Source of the DNA: Citrus sinensis
Taxonomy: Eukaryota; Streptophyta; Magnoliopsida; Sapindales; Rutaceae
Length of the DNA stretch: 64,000 nt
Assembly: GCF_022201045.2 (NCBI RefSeq)
Contig: NC_068564.1
Coordinates: forward strand, 22,597,001-22,661,000
Direction of reading: 5' to 3'
Positions 22,618 through 34,424 of the stretch are shown here, piece by piece. The translations under genes were made by a program, and so were the position numbers. The notes under the pieces are model-generated. The model was not told the DNA's origin. It ran no database searches and saw only the letters and a program-made list of their open reading frames with translations. How positions within the stretch are numbered: position 1 is the stretch's first letter; every line of letters begins with the position of its first letter.

Positions 22618-25600
22618 TCAAAGTGCCCGAGCAACATTCTTGAACTCGTTCAAGCAAGATTGGAGTATCTTCTGGCGTTTTTCCAGAGACTTTCTTTCGT
22701 TTTGTAGCACATCAATGGCACCTGGTGCTACAAACATGTCCATGAATTTTTCATCATTCACGGCGAACAAATCCAACCCGATTGCCACCACAAGCCTCTC
22801 CCGGCTGTACAAGGAAGACAGAAAACAAAATTCTTGCATCAATCTATCATCCAAATCCAAAATAGTAAAACCAAGCACACGAAAAGCACACATGCATTAA
22901 ACATCTACTCTTGTGCTTCAGTGGTGGAAAAAAAAAGTGTCAAATGTGAATGAAATATTGGTGCAAAATGCCAACACTTCCATTTTAACATTAATTTGGA
23001 AATACTAATAGTGACAGAGGTACTAGTTAGTTCAGAACTTGTAAGGCCTCTTGGGGTGGTACAAAGGTTTGGGGTTTGAATATGTAACACCAATACCGTT
23101 CTCAAAGTTTAGTTCATATTTTATGTGATTGAATGTGCTATGATAAGCCAACCACTTCAAAAAGATAAGGAAGCTTACCATGGGGTTAAAAATCCGGAGT
23201 TTAAAGTTGATGCAACACTTCGCTCTACAAGAACTTCACGTATTCTTGCAAAATGCCGTGCAGCTGATGAACAGATTTCTGAGAATGCTGAGCTTGATCG
23301 TCCACCACTATCACCATTTCCAAATAAAAGACCACCATTTTGAACTCTTAAAAGTTCAGCATTCTTACCGCCTGCTATTCTTGAAACCCTTTTTTTGGGT
23401 CCAACTTCATTGTAGTTTCCTAGCTCCTTTTTGACAACACACACCACTTCACATGGCTGGTCAGGAGAAGGTGTCTCAGGAATAGTCAATTGGCATTCTT
23501 GAAGAGCAGCTCTGCCCTCCTCACCTTTCCCCGGAGTGGTTTGCTGCGTGCTCTTTTGTGGGGGTACATTTTCCTGATCTCTCATTGTTTCATCACGGGA
23601 TGCAGCTGTGCCATCAGATAGTTCAAAACAAAATGAACTAACTGAAGCTTGGTTGAATCTATAAGAAGTTGCACCTGAACCAAAGCCTCCTTGAAAGTCA
23701 TTTTCATAACAAACCAGAGAATATGGGCTTGTAACAGAATCAAGGTGGTGTCGGACTAGTTGCTTGCACTGCTTTGACAGATCCTTCACAAATCTATTGT
23801 AAGCTTGCCTTAAAGAAGCATGAAAACTTACGTATCCATCCATATTTCCAGTTTTATTCCCATCTGAAAATCATAAAACAACAACATTTTGAAGCTACAA
23901 AAAATGAAGATCAAAAGAATGGCATAAATTGCACAAGTTGCTCCAAAATTTTAAAGGTTCAATTATCATTTCCATCCAACCCATCTGACAATCTGGACTC
24001 TAAACACCAACCCTTCCCTCCTATTAGTACTTAAACTTAGGTGACTGCCGGCACAAAGTGCAATCACAGACAACTAAGAAACAGCAGCTACTGGTTTTCA
24101 TAATAAAGTGGGGTAAAGAAACAACTACATGACTACAGATATCATGAATACGTGGAGAACTAGAGGATTCTTACATTCAGAATCTTGGTTGCAATGTCTT
24201 TCAAGAGCAATATCAAAGAGGTTTCCTAGGACAAAGGCCAGCCGATCACAAGCCGTGTCAAGAAGAGGGGCAAACCATGACCGGGCAGCAGCACGTGCAA
24301 TCTCTGCAGCAGCCTCCGTTACTCCTCTACCACCTCCTCGACCAGCATGGGCAAGTAATATATTTGCTACCTGTTTCAAGAAGAATAAACAAATTTACTA
24401 GATCACTGTCAATCATAATCATATCCTTTGACCTGCATGTTCATGGATTGTATTGGCTCTAGATATTTGTACCTTCTCCCTTGATACTTGGGGGCACTCA
24501 ATGGAATATGCAGCACAACGGAATTCATGCATTACCCTCTCAAAAGCGGCTCCTCCATAGAGCCGAAGCGTTGCATTAGGAGGTTTTATGTCGATACTAA
24601 CACCAGGCCAACTCCCAATACCACTCTCTGACTGTTCCTCCTCTGTTGATTTTCCCCATTGCTCAGGGGCAGGATCTGCTGCTCCATCAATCAAAGCTCC
24701 CTAATTTGATGACATGCATAGCAAAGTTTTTATATGATATTTCAATTTCAGGAAAGACTTTATATGACTAGAGATGATTCCAACTAAAGAATCTATGAAT
24801 CTGGAAATTAAAATAATTGTACAGATCAGAAATTTCAAATAAAGCCATGAACGATAAGATATGTATATGATGTTGACAGTAACTACAGTCTTGTGTTACG
24901 CAAGTGGCTATATACACTAACCAATAACTAATCTGAATGACCACTCACCACATGAGTGCTGATAGAAGCTGCATACATCATGGCAAACCTGCGAAGCTGA
25001 GCAACGTCAGAAGTAGCCTGTATTTTAGAGTCCATTCTTGACATCTCAGTGGTGACTTCATTGCAACGCTGCTCAAGCAGAGCTAGAGTTGCTGGAGCAG
25101 CTTCTTTGTATCTCTTCTGAAGTTCAGATTCCAAGTAGTCCCTCAGACATCCAAAACCAATATACGGCTTGAACTTTTCTTCATCATATCCTCCCTTGAT
25201 TCCATCACGTAGATGACGTAGAACTTCTACATCCACCTGAGAAATTTGCCTGCGGAATTCATCATTTGAAACAGTGTTCCTGTCTTTCGGCAAGGCCACA
25301 AAAAATGGGCGAGTATTCTCCCCAAGGTATCCACTGGCACTCAAATACCGATCTACTTCCCACCTGTCACTAAATTCCTACAATGATTTACAATGAATCA
25401 TAAATAAAATTCAAGTCTGTCAGGTAGAAATATGCCAGACAATGTGAACAAGGCATCTCTACTCACTCTGTCAAACAATGTAGAAGGAAACAAGATTTTT
25501 CAGTCATTCATAGACTAAAATTATCCCGCATATAATAATTAAACCACAATCAACAATATTACCAGTGCTATGCATCTGATTGCAATGATGTTCATTTCTT

Positions 25601-26938
25601 TAAGCCCCAAATTGGCTTCTAAGAAGGGCAGAAAAAAAAAAAAAGCTTTTTACCTTGAGCCGATTATCAAACTTGGAGACAACAATTACTGTTCTTCTAA
25701 AGGTTGGATCAATTTCACGAATGGCATCCAACCACAATGACGAGCACCATTCCACACTACTCTGTTGGAGAAACACGAGAATCCTATGGGGAGGACTAGC
25801 CAACGATTTAACCATTGAAAGAATTTCATCTGGTGTATTTTCAGGCTCTCCCTTCTTTGCCTACCAAAAATTTTTCAAAACAACATACATTACATTCAAC
25901 TGGCGACTAATAGTTTTCAAGCTTTAAAATTATTTTCCTAGTGTCTAAAATATACTATAACCAATGAAGTACCTTCAGAACAAAGCCTGGGGTATCTATT
26001 ATGGTAAGATTTGGACAATGTGCATATTCAGCTCTCATTACAATCGGCTTAGGAGAAACCGATGTTTTCGTCTTCTTCAAAAGTGCCTCAGTTCTTGATT
26101 TTATGATATCTGCAATTGCTGATGCCAAAACAACAGGGCTTCCATACTCTTCAGAGTCTTCTTCCTGTTTTCGACGGTCAGTTTTCAGTATTGCTTGCAA
26201 ATACAAAGTCATATAAACATCCAAACATAGAGCACTAGTGGTAAAGACAATGTTTTTACTAACAATCTACCCATCAATTCGAACTAACTATAAATTAAAA
26301 GCCACAGCACCTCAATCTCATTTTCAAACGAACCCTTAATATATTGGAATTGTTTTTGACAAACCTAACGTACGCAAATACTGTAAAGGAAATAATTAAA
26401 GAACATGCAACAAAATTATAAAAAAAGAAAATCCCAAACCCTTTGCTTACTTAGCAAATAGCAGGTGCTTATCAAACAGTGCTTTCAAAATTAAGCGGAA
26501 GTGCTATTGCTACAAACTTAATCACAATGTACAGCAAATATTACCAAAATAAAAATTAAAGAAATACTAAAATATTATCAGTAAATGATTAACCTGGAAG
26601 CGGCAACGGGGGTCGAGGGCCGTGGGATCGTGAACCATTTGCAAAATGAGGGGCCGTCGAGTACCCATCTCGACTTCACGCACATTGAAGCGAAACCCGA
26701 GGAGGGCTTCGAGGAGAGAGCTTTTGCCGTCGGATTGGCCGCCGAGGGCGACGATTTCTGGGATCGGGAGCTTCTCTCCGAAGGCGACGGCGGCCGCCTG
26801 GAGGCGGTTGTAGGCCTCGAACCGGGAGGCGCGAGTGGAGGCGGAGTCTGTGGCGGAGAGCTGGTGGTGGCGCTTTGAGTGTGATTTTTCCGAGGGGGTC
26901 TTTGTGGGTGTTGTTAGAAATGAGTTTGGTGTCGCCAT
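22618..26938 (-). CDS. DRP5A: Dynamin-related protein 5A
   Basis: Eight exons, all with GT-AG introns: 26594-26938, 25973-26164, 25654-25860, 24949-25377, 24473-24700, 24175-24370, 23179-23863 and 22618-22804. They total 2469 bases, giving 822 residues, close to Arabidopsis DRP5A. It is a large GTPase of the division-dynamin branch, which acts in cytokinesis. GTP-binding motifs are intact: P-loop GGQSDGKSS (66-74), switch Thr in MGTRRP (T93), DTPG (172-175) and SKFD (241-244). The middle domain runs through exons 4-6 (LRDYLESELQKRYKEAAPATL, VANILLAHAGRGGGRG). A variable acidic, Pro-rich stretch (QENVPPQKSTQQTTPGKG, PETPSPDQP) fills exon 7. The C-terminal GED-like part (EICSSAARHFARIREVLVE, LDLFAVNDEKFMDMFVAPGA) closes the protein. 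The start ATG at 26938 gives the family's MA-S/T-PNS start. No lesions were seen. Confidence 0.96.
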
Positions 26939-27609
26939 TGATGGAGCAAAAGCGATGCGACTGCCGTAGATGCCAAAAGGAGAGGGGGAGAGAGAGAGCG
27001 TTTTAGAAGCAATTTGAATTTGAATTTTTTGACCGGTGAAGTTGAAGCCGGGAAATTCTGGGCCGGGCTTTTCTCTGCTCCAAAATATGGGCTGGGCGTT
27101 GCCGGTCACAAAACAATGGACTACGCCTTATTCCTGTGACTTCTAAATACACCCAGGAAGTTTTTTCAATGTTGAACTCTCCTGGTAGCCCAAAAAGCAA
27201 GGCAAGGGCCTTTTAAAATGGACCACTCGCTTGCCACCACTGACCTAAAATCACACCAGCAATGGGAATAATAAGATGCATGTACGATCTGCCATTATTA
27301 CAATTCTTTGAGCTTTTGATGGAGTAATGAGAAACTCCACGTTCTCAGCAAAGATGTGGGAGAGGAATTAAGATGATTAGGACATCTTCAAAAAGAATAA
27401 AGAATATGAAAAATGGAAACCGATTCATGTTATGGAAAATTTGGACAATTTAGGGTTTCAAGTCACATGCAAACGCACGGTGATGGATCATGGATACACA
27501 GTATTAGACTATTGAGTATTAGACTTTCTTGGCTTGCGCCCGCACGGGCTTGTTTGTTTCATTGGCGAAGCCAGCATATGACTTCAAAAAAGTTTGAAGA
27601 GTAATTTTA
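26939..27609 (-). promoter_or_regulatory. DRP5A 5' UTR and promoter region
   Basis: GA-rich leader (GAGAGAG at about 26987-26998 on the plus strand) and GC-rich sequence directly upstream of the DRP5A start. From about 26950 outward this region has a diverged second copy at 31376-31535 and 33110-33410. Shared non-coding blocks such as acaattctttgagcttttga and ggagtaatgagaaactccac survive in both. Confidence 0.55.
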
Positions 27610-28558
27610 TGTAGTGTTTATTTTCTGGAGTGAGAGTAAGAAGTGTAAATTCCTTTTACTCCACTATTTACTTATAATTTTTAAGGGGGAGTGAGAATCT
27701 CACTCTGTGGGTCCCACTTAATTTTGGAGTGGGGAGTGGATCTCTTTTTAGCCTTATATTTAAAATAAAATAATTAATATTTAATAAAATAAATAATATT
27801 ATATTTATTTAAATAATATTATTTTATTATTTTATAAAATAAAACTATTAAATCTATTAAAAAATAATAATAATAAACATATTTATTTTATTAAAATTAA
27901 TAAAATAAAATAAATAATATTATATTTATTTAAATATTATTATATAAATTAAATTTATTAAAATAATATTATTAAACATATTTAAATATAATATTATTAT
28001 ATTTAATTAAATATAATAATTTACATTGATTCTAAGTTGAAATTACTTAAAAATAATATTATTATACTCATAAAGAATTCATAATCTTACTATATTATAT
28101 CTTTATTTGAAAATATAATATTATTATATTTATTTAAAAATAATAGTATCATATTTATTTAATTAATAATAATAAATATTTTATTCTAAGAAAATATTAA
28201 TTTTGTACTATTTATCAATAATAATATTTCATTTGTGTTGCTATTATTAATAATTTTTTATTTACATAATTCACATTAAAATTAATAAAAAATTATGATT
28301 TACATAATTAAGAATATTAATAATTATTATTAATTTTGTAATTAAAAATTATAATTCTTTAAATAAGGGTAAAATTATAATTAAAACCATTTACTCATAA
28401 TCTAAAACAATGTAAACACATAAATTGAATTTTGGTTTTAATTCCATTCTCCTATTCCAGTGTAAGTAACAACCTACTCACACTCCCACTCTTCACTCCT
28501 AATCTCAGGATTCCCACTCTTCAGGATTCTCACTCCAATTCAAAATGTAAATGCTACC
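27610..28558. mobile_element. PIF/Harbinger-like non-autonomous element
   Basis: Terminal inverted repeats TGTAGTGTTTA (left) and AGGTAGCATTTA (complement of the right end). Subterminal GGAGTGAGA/TCTCACTCC boxes are mirrored at both ends, and the interior is about 900 bp of extremely AT-rich DNA. The flanks are TTA and TAA. The second copy of the segmental duplication (about 33370) lacks this block and reads straight through ataattttaagtcgattcat, so it serves as an empty site. Confidence 0.7.
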
Positions 28559-28883
28559 TAAATCAGTCTATAATTACTTTGATTTATTGAAAATGCCCTA
28601 ACTTAGTATTATAATTATTAAAAATTTCTAGATAATTTTGAAGAGTTTGAAATTTAACTCTCGTTAAAAAAAATTAAAAATTTATTAGTTATTTCAATTC
28701 TATAACCATGAATTAGCCATATCTAAATGAAGACAAAAAAAATTTTGAAAAAAGGGTAATAAATAATAAACATGAAACTATAAAAACATAAGTTTCTCTA
28801 TTTTTTCCTCATTTTCTTCTTCTTCTCTTCTTAGTTGTATACATGAAACTGTTGTATGTTATCGTATTTAACAACGAAATCAT

Positions 28884-29199
28884 AGCCACTCGGCATTTGG
28901 TCGAGTGGTCAGGGCTGATGCCCTCCAAGTTGGAGGGCAGCAGTTCGAACCCCCACAATGCATTGTGGGGTATTTCCTTCCTCAATTAAATTTGAGTGAA
29001 GGCAGTCTTCTTCCTTACCCAAGAGTGAGGAGTGGATATCTCTCGAATAGTCGAATATTTGAGAGGGTTAAAATCTGGGCAGCGCTCCATTAGCATTGAT
29101 GTAAGTTGGTTTCAGTCATAGTCTGATTTGTAAATATTAGTTATATTCTCATGTAATATGAGTTGTAATCTGAGCAATAGTCTCATGTAATAAAAAAAA
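28884..29199 (+). mobile_element. tRNA-derived SINE
   Basis: 316 bp bounded by a perfect 14-base target-site duplication, aacaacgaaatcat (28870-28883 and 29200-29213), and ending in an A run. The 5' part has RNA polymerase III promoter boxes: A box tggtcgagtgg (28898-28908) and B box agttcgaaccc (28942-28952), 44 bases apart. A stem around ccctccaagttggaggg lies between them. The unrelated 3' body contains gagtgaaggcag, gaggagtggatatctctcg and repeated tctcatgtaat. The perfect duplication and intact boxes mean a young insertion. Confidence 0.92.
28898..28952 (+). promoter_or_regulatory. SINE internal Pol III promoter (A and B boxes)
   Basis: A box 28898-28908 fits TRGYNNARNNGG-type plant tRNA promoters exactly. 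B box 28942-28952 fits RGTTCRANNCC. Confidence 0.8.
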
Positions 29200-29213
29200 A
29201 ACAACGAAATCAT

Positions 29214-30243
29214 CATACATCGTTTCCAAAACACAAAACCTTATAGGGACAAAAGTAATCAATAAAAACCTATCAATAAATAATAATATAATATAGTTAT
29301 AGTGTCATATATATTTTTTTTTTGAATATTTTGAAATTGTAACGTATCCTTTTATTTACAAAAGAAAAAAAAAATTTGTTAGGAATGAAAAACTTCACCC
29401 GCTAAACATAAATTCTTACTCTCTATTATATATTACTACTGTATATTATTCAGACTGTGCCTAACGTCTTCACGGTCAATTAAACTGAATTCGTGGATAA
29501 GCCCCGGTTGAATCAATTTTCCGACTACGTCCCGAGGCTTCTTGTTAGACTGCCAATTGCGTACACTCAAAATTGGGTGCACATGTTAGAATGCCGGTGA
29601 GGTAGGAGCTCTCCGGGCGGCGTCAACTGCTAATCTCATAATTTTCATATTATTTATAGAATTACACTCCAACATTTAACCAAAATGATAATCTCATGAT
29701 ACAAAATATTCGTATACATAATATATTGTTATTTTAAAACTCTTAGAATTAATATGTTGATTTTTACTATCAAAAGTTATTTGATGAACATCAATACATC
29801 GATAACATCTTCATTTTCAAAATCTTTTTGCTTGTTATGTTGTTACGTTCAAAGCATTGTTTTTTTTTTTTTTTCTAAAATTTAACTTGCATACTTTGAC
29901 GTGAAAGTAATTGATTATCAAAGATGAGTAGTTTTCTGGTAAGGGATTTTAAAGTGCGGAAAAATATGGAAAAATTTTAAAACTGTATGACTTTAAAGAC
30001 TTACAGTTTTAAACTTTTTAAAATCATGCAGTTTTAAAACTTTACTGCACTTTCTCGCATTTTAAAATTTCGGACCGAAACATTTCTATATCAAAGATAC
30101 GTAAATTCATAATTATTCTAGGGACCTACTCAGGAGACGCAATATTAATTTTATTTTTTTTGGGTTTAAACAAACAATGAAAGACTTGTTCATTTTTTTC
30201 TCCGTACTTGCAGGAAGTTGAGGACTCGAGGCATTGTATGAAC
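29214..30243. other. Spacer in duplication copy 1
   Basis: No gene. 29440-29570 (block with gaatcaattttccgactacgtcc) is homologous to 40858-40975 (gaaacaattttctggccacgtcc). The rest is AT-rich, with T runs near 29860. Confidence 0.5.
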
Positions 30244-30246
30244 TAA

Positions 30247-31071
30247 GGTCATGTTTGGGAGTTAGGATTAAGCATGAGATTGGATTAACTTTGGGATTAA
30301 ATATTTTATCCCATGTTTAGTACTTTGTTTGGATTGGATTAGGGAGGACTAAATTTAAATTTAGTCCTTAAATCATGGGATTAACAATCCCAATTTATAA
30401 GTGGGTTTAGATGGGATTAGGATAAGAGAAAAAGATTTATTCATATTTCTTTCATAAATAACACTATTTTTTACTTGTAACCTAAAATTTAATTAATTAA
30501 ACCTAAATTTTAATTAATTAATTAATTATTTTATTCATGATTTACTTCAATTTATTTTTTATTTTATTTTTATAGTCTAATTAAATTGGTATTTTTACTC
30601 CAATAAAATTAACTATTTAATAATTCGTTATAATAATTGATTTTATTAAATTTAATAATCACTAATGTAATATTAAAAATAATCATGAAAATTAATAATA
30701 CAAGTAAATAATTGATTTTATATATACATTATTTGCTAACTTTTTGATAAAATAAAATATATCTAAAATATCTAATAAAAATTAATTAAATAGTTTTATT
30801 AATTTATATTTGTTTATTATAATTATGACTACCCAATAACTAATTTACTACATATTTAATGCTCTCACTAATTACTTTTAAATTAATTTTAATTATTACT
30901 CTTAAATATTCATAAATATTTTTTGTATTTAACTATAATTTAACATTGTCTAATCCGATATTGTACCAAACATAATACATCACATAATATAATCCAGCTT
31001 AATCCAATCCAACTTAATATAGCTCAATCCTAATAATTAGTCTAATCCAATCCAGCGTACCAAACGCAACC
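30247..31071. mobile_element. PIF/Harbinger-type MITE, 825 bp
   Basis: The ends are ggtcatgtttggga and taccaaacgcaacc (complement GGTTGCGTTTGGTA), with TAA duplicated at 30244-30246 and 31072-31074. Repeated subterminal GGATTGGATTA/TAATCCAATCC words occur near both ends. The interior is AT-rich and non-coding. Confidence 0.78.
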
Positions 31072-31555
31072 TAAATGAAAATGCCATAAAGAAAACCTAG
31101 AATTACGAAAAATCCAAAAATTCAAAAAAAAATTAAAAGTACTCATATAATAATTAAGAAAGCGATTGTTGAGCCAACACGCGGAATCCCGGTTGGGGGT
31201 TGGTGAAAAATTAGTGGGCAATTTTTTTTTTTTTTTTTTTTTTTGAGATTAGTGGGCAATTGAAGCAATGCATGTGTGATAAATAATATCACAAATTAAT
31301 TAATTATAACTCACAAAGTCAAGTCAAACAATATGCGGTCATCAATTCGTGCGTTCTCGATGTGTTTACTAAGCGATGTGACTCCCGTAGATGCCGAAAG
31401 GAGAGGGAGAGCGACAGAGCGTTTTAGAAGTAATTTGAATTTTTTGACCGATGAAAAGTTGAAGCCGGGAAATTATGGGGCGAGCTTTCCCGGTCTCAAA
31501 ACAATGGACCACGCTTTATTCCGATAACTTCTAAATTAATTAATTAGCTTGCCTC

Positions 31556-33108
31556 TTTTTTTTAAAAAAAATTTCTTTATAATAATAATAATATAAAATT
31601 TTAATTTAATCTAGTATTATATAATATTAATTTTATTTTTAGTTTTTTACATTATAATTTATTAGTAAATTTATAATTTAATATAATTAATAATATTATT
31701 AATTTAAATAATGATATAAAATATTATTACATATACTATAGAACTCTTACTTGGATTATTTAGCACAATTCATTTTGTTAGTGAATATATTATAACATTT
31801 GTATCACTTTATTATTTTGTTATTATCTTGTGGTATACTGGTATGTATAAATTTTGATTCTATATCCTAAGATGACTTTTGAACTAATGTTGTAGGTTTT
31901 AACTATTTATTTATGTTGTTATATTATTAGAGGTTATTTGATTAAATTATTTGCTTCGATCTTTATTTCACGGGTCATATATTTAGAAAATACTAGGGGT
32001 GTTAACTGTTCAGAATCCAATCCGATCTGCTCAATCCATCTGATCCGTAGAAATTCGATCCGTAAAAATCTTATACATGGATTGGTGGATTAGATTGAAT
32101 TAAAAATTTGAAAATCTGCAGTCAGTAGATATGAATTTATTTCTGTAAATCTGTAAATACGCCAAAAAAATTTATTTAATAAAAAATTAAACTTGTAAAT
32201 GACATTATTATTTACTAATAAATAAATAAGTTACAATATAGTTACATTAACATCATATTATATCTTATTCGACAATAATATAAAATAAAAATAATTAAAT
32301 AAATAGATATAGCTTCCTAAGTAAGTAATTTTCATGTACTAATCTAAACAAATGATATTTTTTTCTTTTTGGTGTGTTATATTATGAAACTTTGAATGTA
32401 ATTTTCTAGCTTTATTTAAACAATTAATTCATTTAAATCTTAATTAATCTTGAATTTAATTGGTACGAAAAAATTTTTTATATTAATTTTTTTATTTAGT
32501 TAATTCATGGATAGGACATAATTAAAAACTTTTAGTCTGCAAACCAATCCACAAAATGGTGGATTAGATATGGATTGGGTCAAATTCATATCTGATTTGT
32601 AAATGTATGAATTGAATTTCACCAATCCGTGGATTGGATTGGATTAAAAATTTATAATCCGTAAAATCGTGGATCAGGTATGGATTAATGTTTAATTTAC
32701 AAAATTCGATCTGTGAACACCCCTAGAAAATAATGAAAAATAAATGTTATATTTTTGAAATTTTAAGGATATAAGTTTCGATCTTTATGAAGAATTATGA
32801 TATTTTTTAATATTTGCACTAAAATGTTTTTGTTAAATTTCTAAAATTTAAGACTTATATATTTATTATTATTCTAAGTATGAATAAATATTATTTTCTA
32901 AATATATAATTTAAATTAATCACAAAAAAATTAATAAAATACTATGCAACATCAATTATAGTATAATTAAAAATTAATACAGTACAACATTGCACCAAAC
33001 ATTGTATAATACTATTATAATACAATGCTAATATAATATAGCATAAAATACAATACACCAAAATTAAAAGAATTAAATACAATATAATATAATATAATGT
33101 GTCAAACG
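31556..33108. mobile_element. AT-rich insertion in duplication copy 2
   Basis: Homology to copy 1 stops after gcttgcc (about 31553) and resumes at cctaaaatcacaca (33112). The right end, gtgtcaaacgcaccc, resembles a MITE terminus (GGGTGCGTTTGAC on the other strand), but a matching left end is not visible, so this may be a truncated element. It hosts the hAT-type element at 31994-32725. Confidence 0.5.
31994..32725. mobile_element. hAT-type non-autonomous element, 732 bp
   Basis: Terminal inverted repeats taggggtgtt and aacacccccta-type (right end acacccccta as acaccccta). The 8-base flanks gaaaatac (31986-31993) and gaaaataa (32726-32733) match at 7 of 8 positions, as expected for hAT. Subterminal GGATTGG/CCAATCC repeats occur at both ends. 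No transposase. Confidence 0.8.
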
Positions 33109-34027
33109 CACCCTAAAATCACACAAGCTGTGAGATAAATAAGGTATACTTACGATATGACATAATTACAATTCTTTGAGCTTTTGATGGAGTAATGAGA
33201 AACTCCACATTCTTAGCAAAGATGTTGGAAAAAAAATTTCAAAAAAATTTTAAATTTTTAGACTTTCTCGCCTTGCTCCTGGCGTGGGCTTATTTCATCG
33301 GCGAAGACAGTACAGGACTAGCTGGGACACATGCCCAACTGACTTTGAAAAAAAATTTAAAAATAATTTTAAGTCGATTCATAATTACTTTGATTTTATG
33401 ATAATGCCCTGGCTCTGTATTAAATTATTAAATTTCTTAGATAATTTTAAAGAATTCCAAATTTAACTATCGTTAAAGAAATAAATTCTCAAAATTTATT
33501 AGTTGTTTTGATTCTATAAACATGAATTAATCACACCTAAATGAAGATAAAAGAAATTTAACAAAATTAGGTAATAATTAAAAAACATGAAATTATAAAA
33601 ATATAAGATTCTCAATTTTTTTTCCCTTGTTTTCTTCTTCTTCTTACCCACTAAACGTCAATCATTAGTTTCTATGATATTGATTAGTATTAAAAATTGT
33701 TTAATTACCAAGCGATAATAATGTTATTTTATACTTATGTTATATTTTAATATGTGTTTATGTAATATATTAGGAATTATTAATTATGTTTTAAATATAT
33801 CTAATGTTGTGTATTTTTGCGTGTTTATTAGGTAAAATATTAATTTCACATAAATCGAGACTCCAAATAGATAAACAAAGGTCAAATTTGGATTTCGGAA
33901 GTCCGAAAACCTTAAGATGAGTCAAGATCGGCTTAAAATTAGACTTATGTAAAACGAGTTGACTTGGCCAGTTGACCGAGCACTGATTGGATGATAAAAT
34001 AAGCTTACAATAGATATGAGTGCATGA

Positions 34028-34193
34028 GATAGTTGTTAATTTTGACTAAATCTCAACCGCTCATGATTCAATGTCCAGGATTGTGCCACGTGGCAATGGT
34101 TGGTGAAGCAGATAGTTGTCAATTTTGACTAAATCTCAACCGCTCATGATTCAATGTCCAGGATTGTGCCACGTGGCAATGGTTGGTGAAGCA
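34028..34193 (+). repeat. 83-bp tandem duplication inside the left LTR
   Basis: Two copies of gatagttgt.aattttgact.. through ggttggtgaagca start at 34028 and 34111, differing at one base. The right LTR has a single copy. The copies carry GCCACGTGGC, a palindromic G-box (CACGTG), so the left LTR has one more G-box than the right. Confidence 0.88.
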
Positions 34194-34415
34194 AGTTGCA
34201 GGATCCGAATCTTTGTATTTGGGTCGACCCGATCCACCCATTAACTTGCCAAATCTCAACCATTCTTTGACCAAATCAGACGAGTCAAATTATGCCACGT
34301 GTGATGTTGACTTTTGAAGTTTGACCAGCTATTGGATCTTGATCTAATGGTTGTGAGGAGCACATGCATGAAGCTTATGATAGACCGTAAAACACTGGAT
34401 TATGAATTTTTTTTC

Positions 34416-34424
34416 TATAAATAG
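34416..34424 (+). promoter_or_regulatory. Left LTR TATA box
   Basis: TATAAATAG upstream of a pyrimidine-rich start region. It points into the palindrome. Confidence 0.6.

Larger units (their letters stand above)
26950..31375. repeat. Segmental duplication, copy 1 (DRP5A 5' flank)
   Basis: This unit starts about 12 bases upstream of the DRP5A ATG. Blocks 26950-27115, 27245-27340, 27500-27609, 28559-28840, 29440-29570 and 31150-31375 each have a homologue in the same order and orientation at 31376-31535, 33110-33200, 33260-33360, 33370-33650, 40858-40975 and 41028-41217. By eye the identity is 75-90 percent. The copies meet at 31375/31376. Confidence 0.8.

Noticed and set aside
26585..26878. 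97-residue plus-strand frame over DRP5A exon 1
   Set aside because: Antisense shadow of a GC-rich exon; exon 1 codes for the P-loop on the other strand.
28891..28975. Possible tRNA gene
   Set aside because: A and B boxes and a stem are present, but there is no acceptor stem closing or proper anticodon arm. The unit ends in poly-A with a 14-base target duplication, so it is a SINE head.
31333..31527. 64-residue plus-strand frame across the duplication junction
   Set aside because: It spans the junction of two non-coding blocks; a related 66-residue frame at 41146 shares only the repeated part, so there is no evidence of coding.
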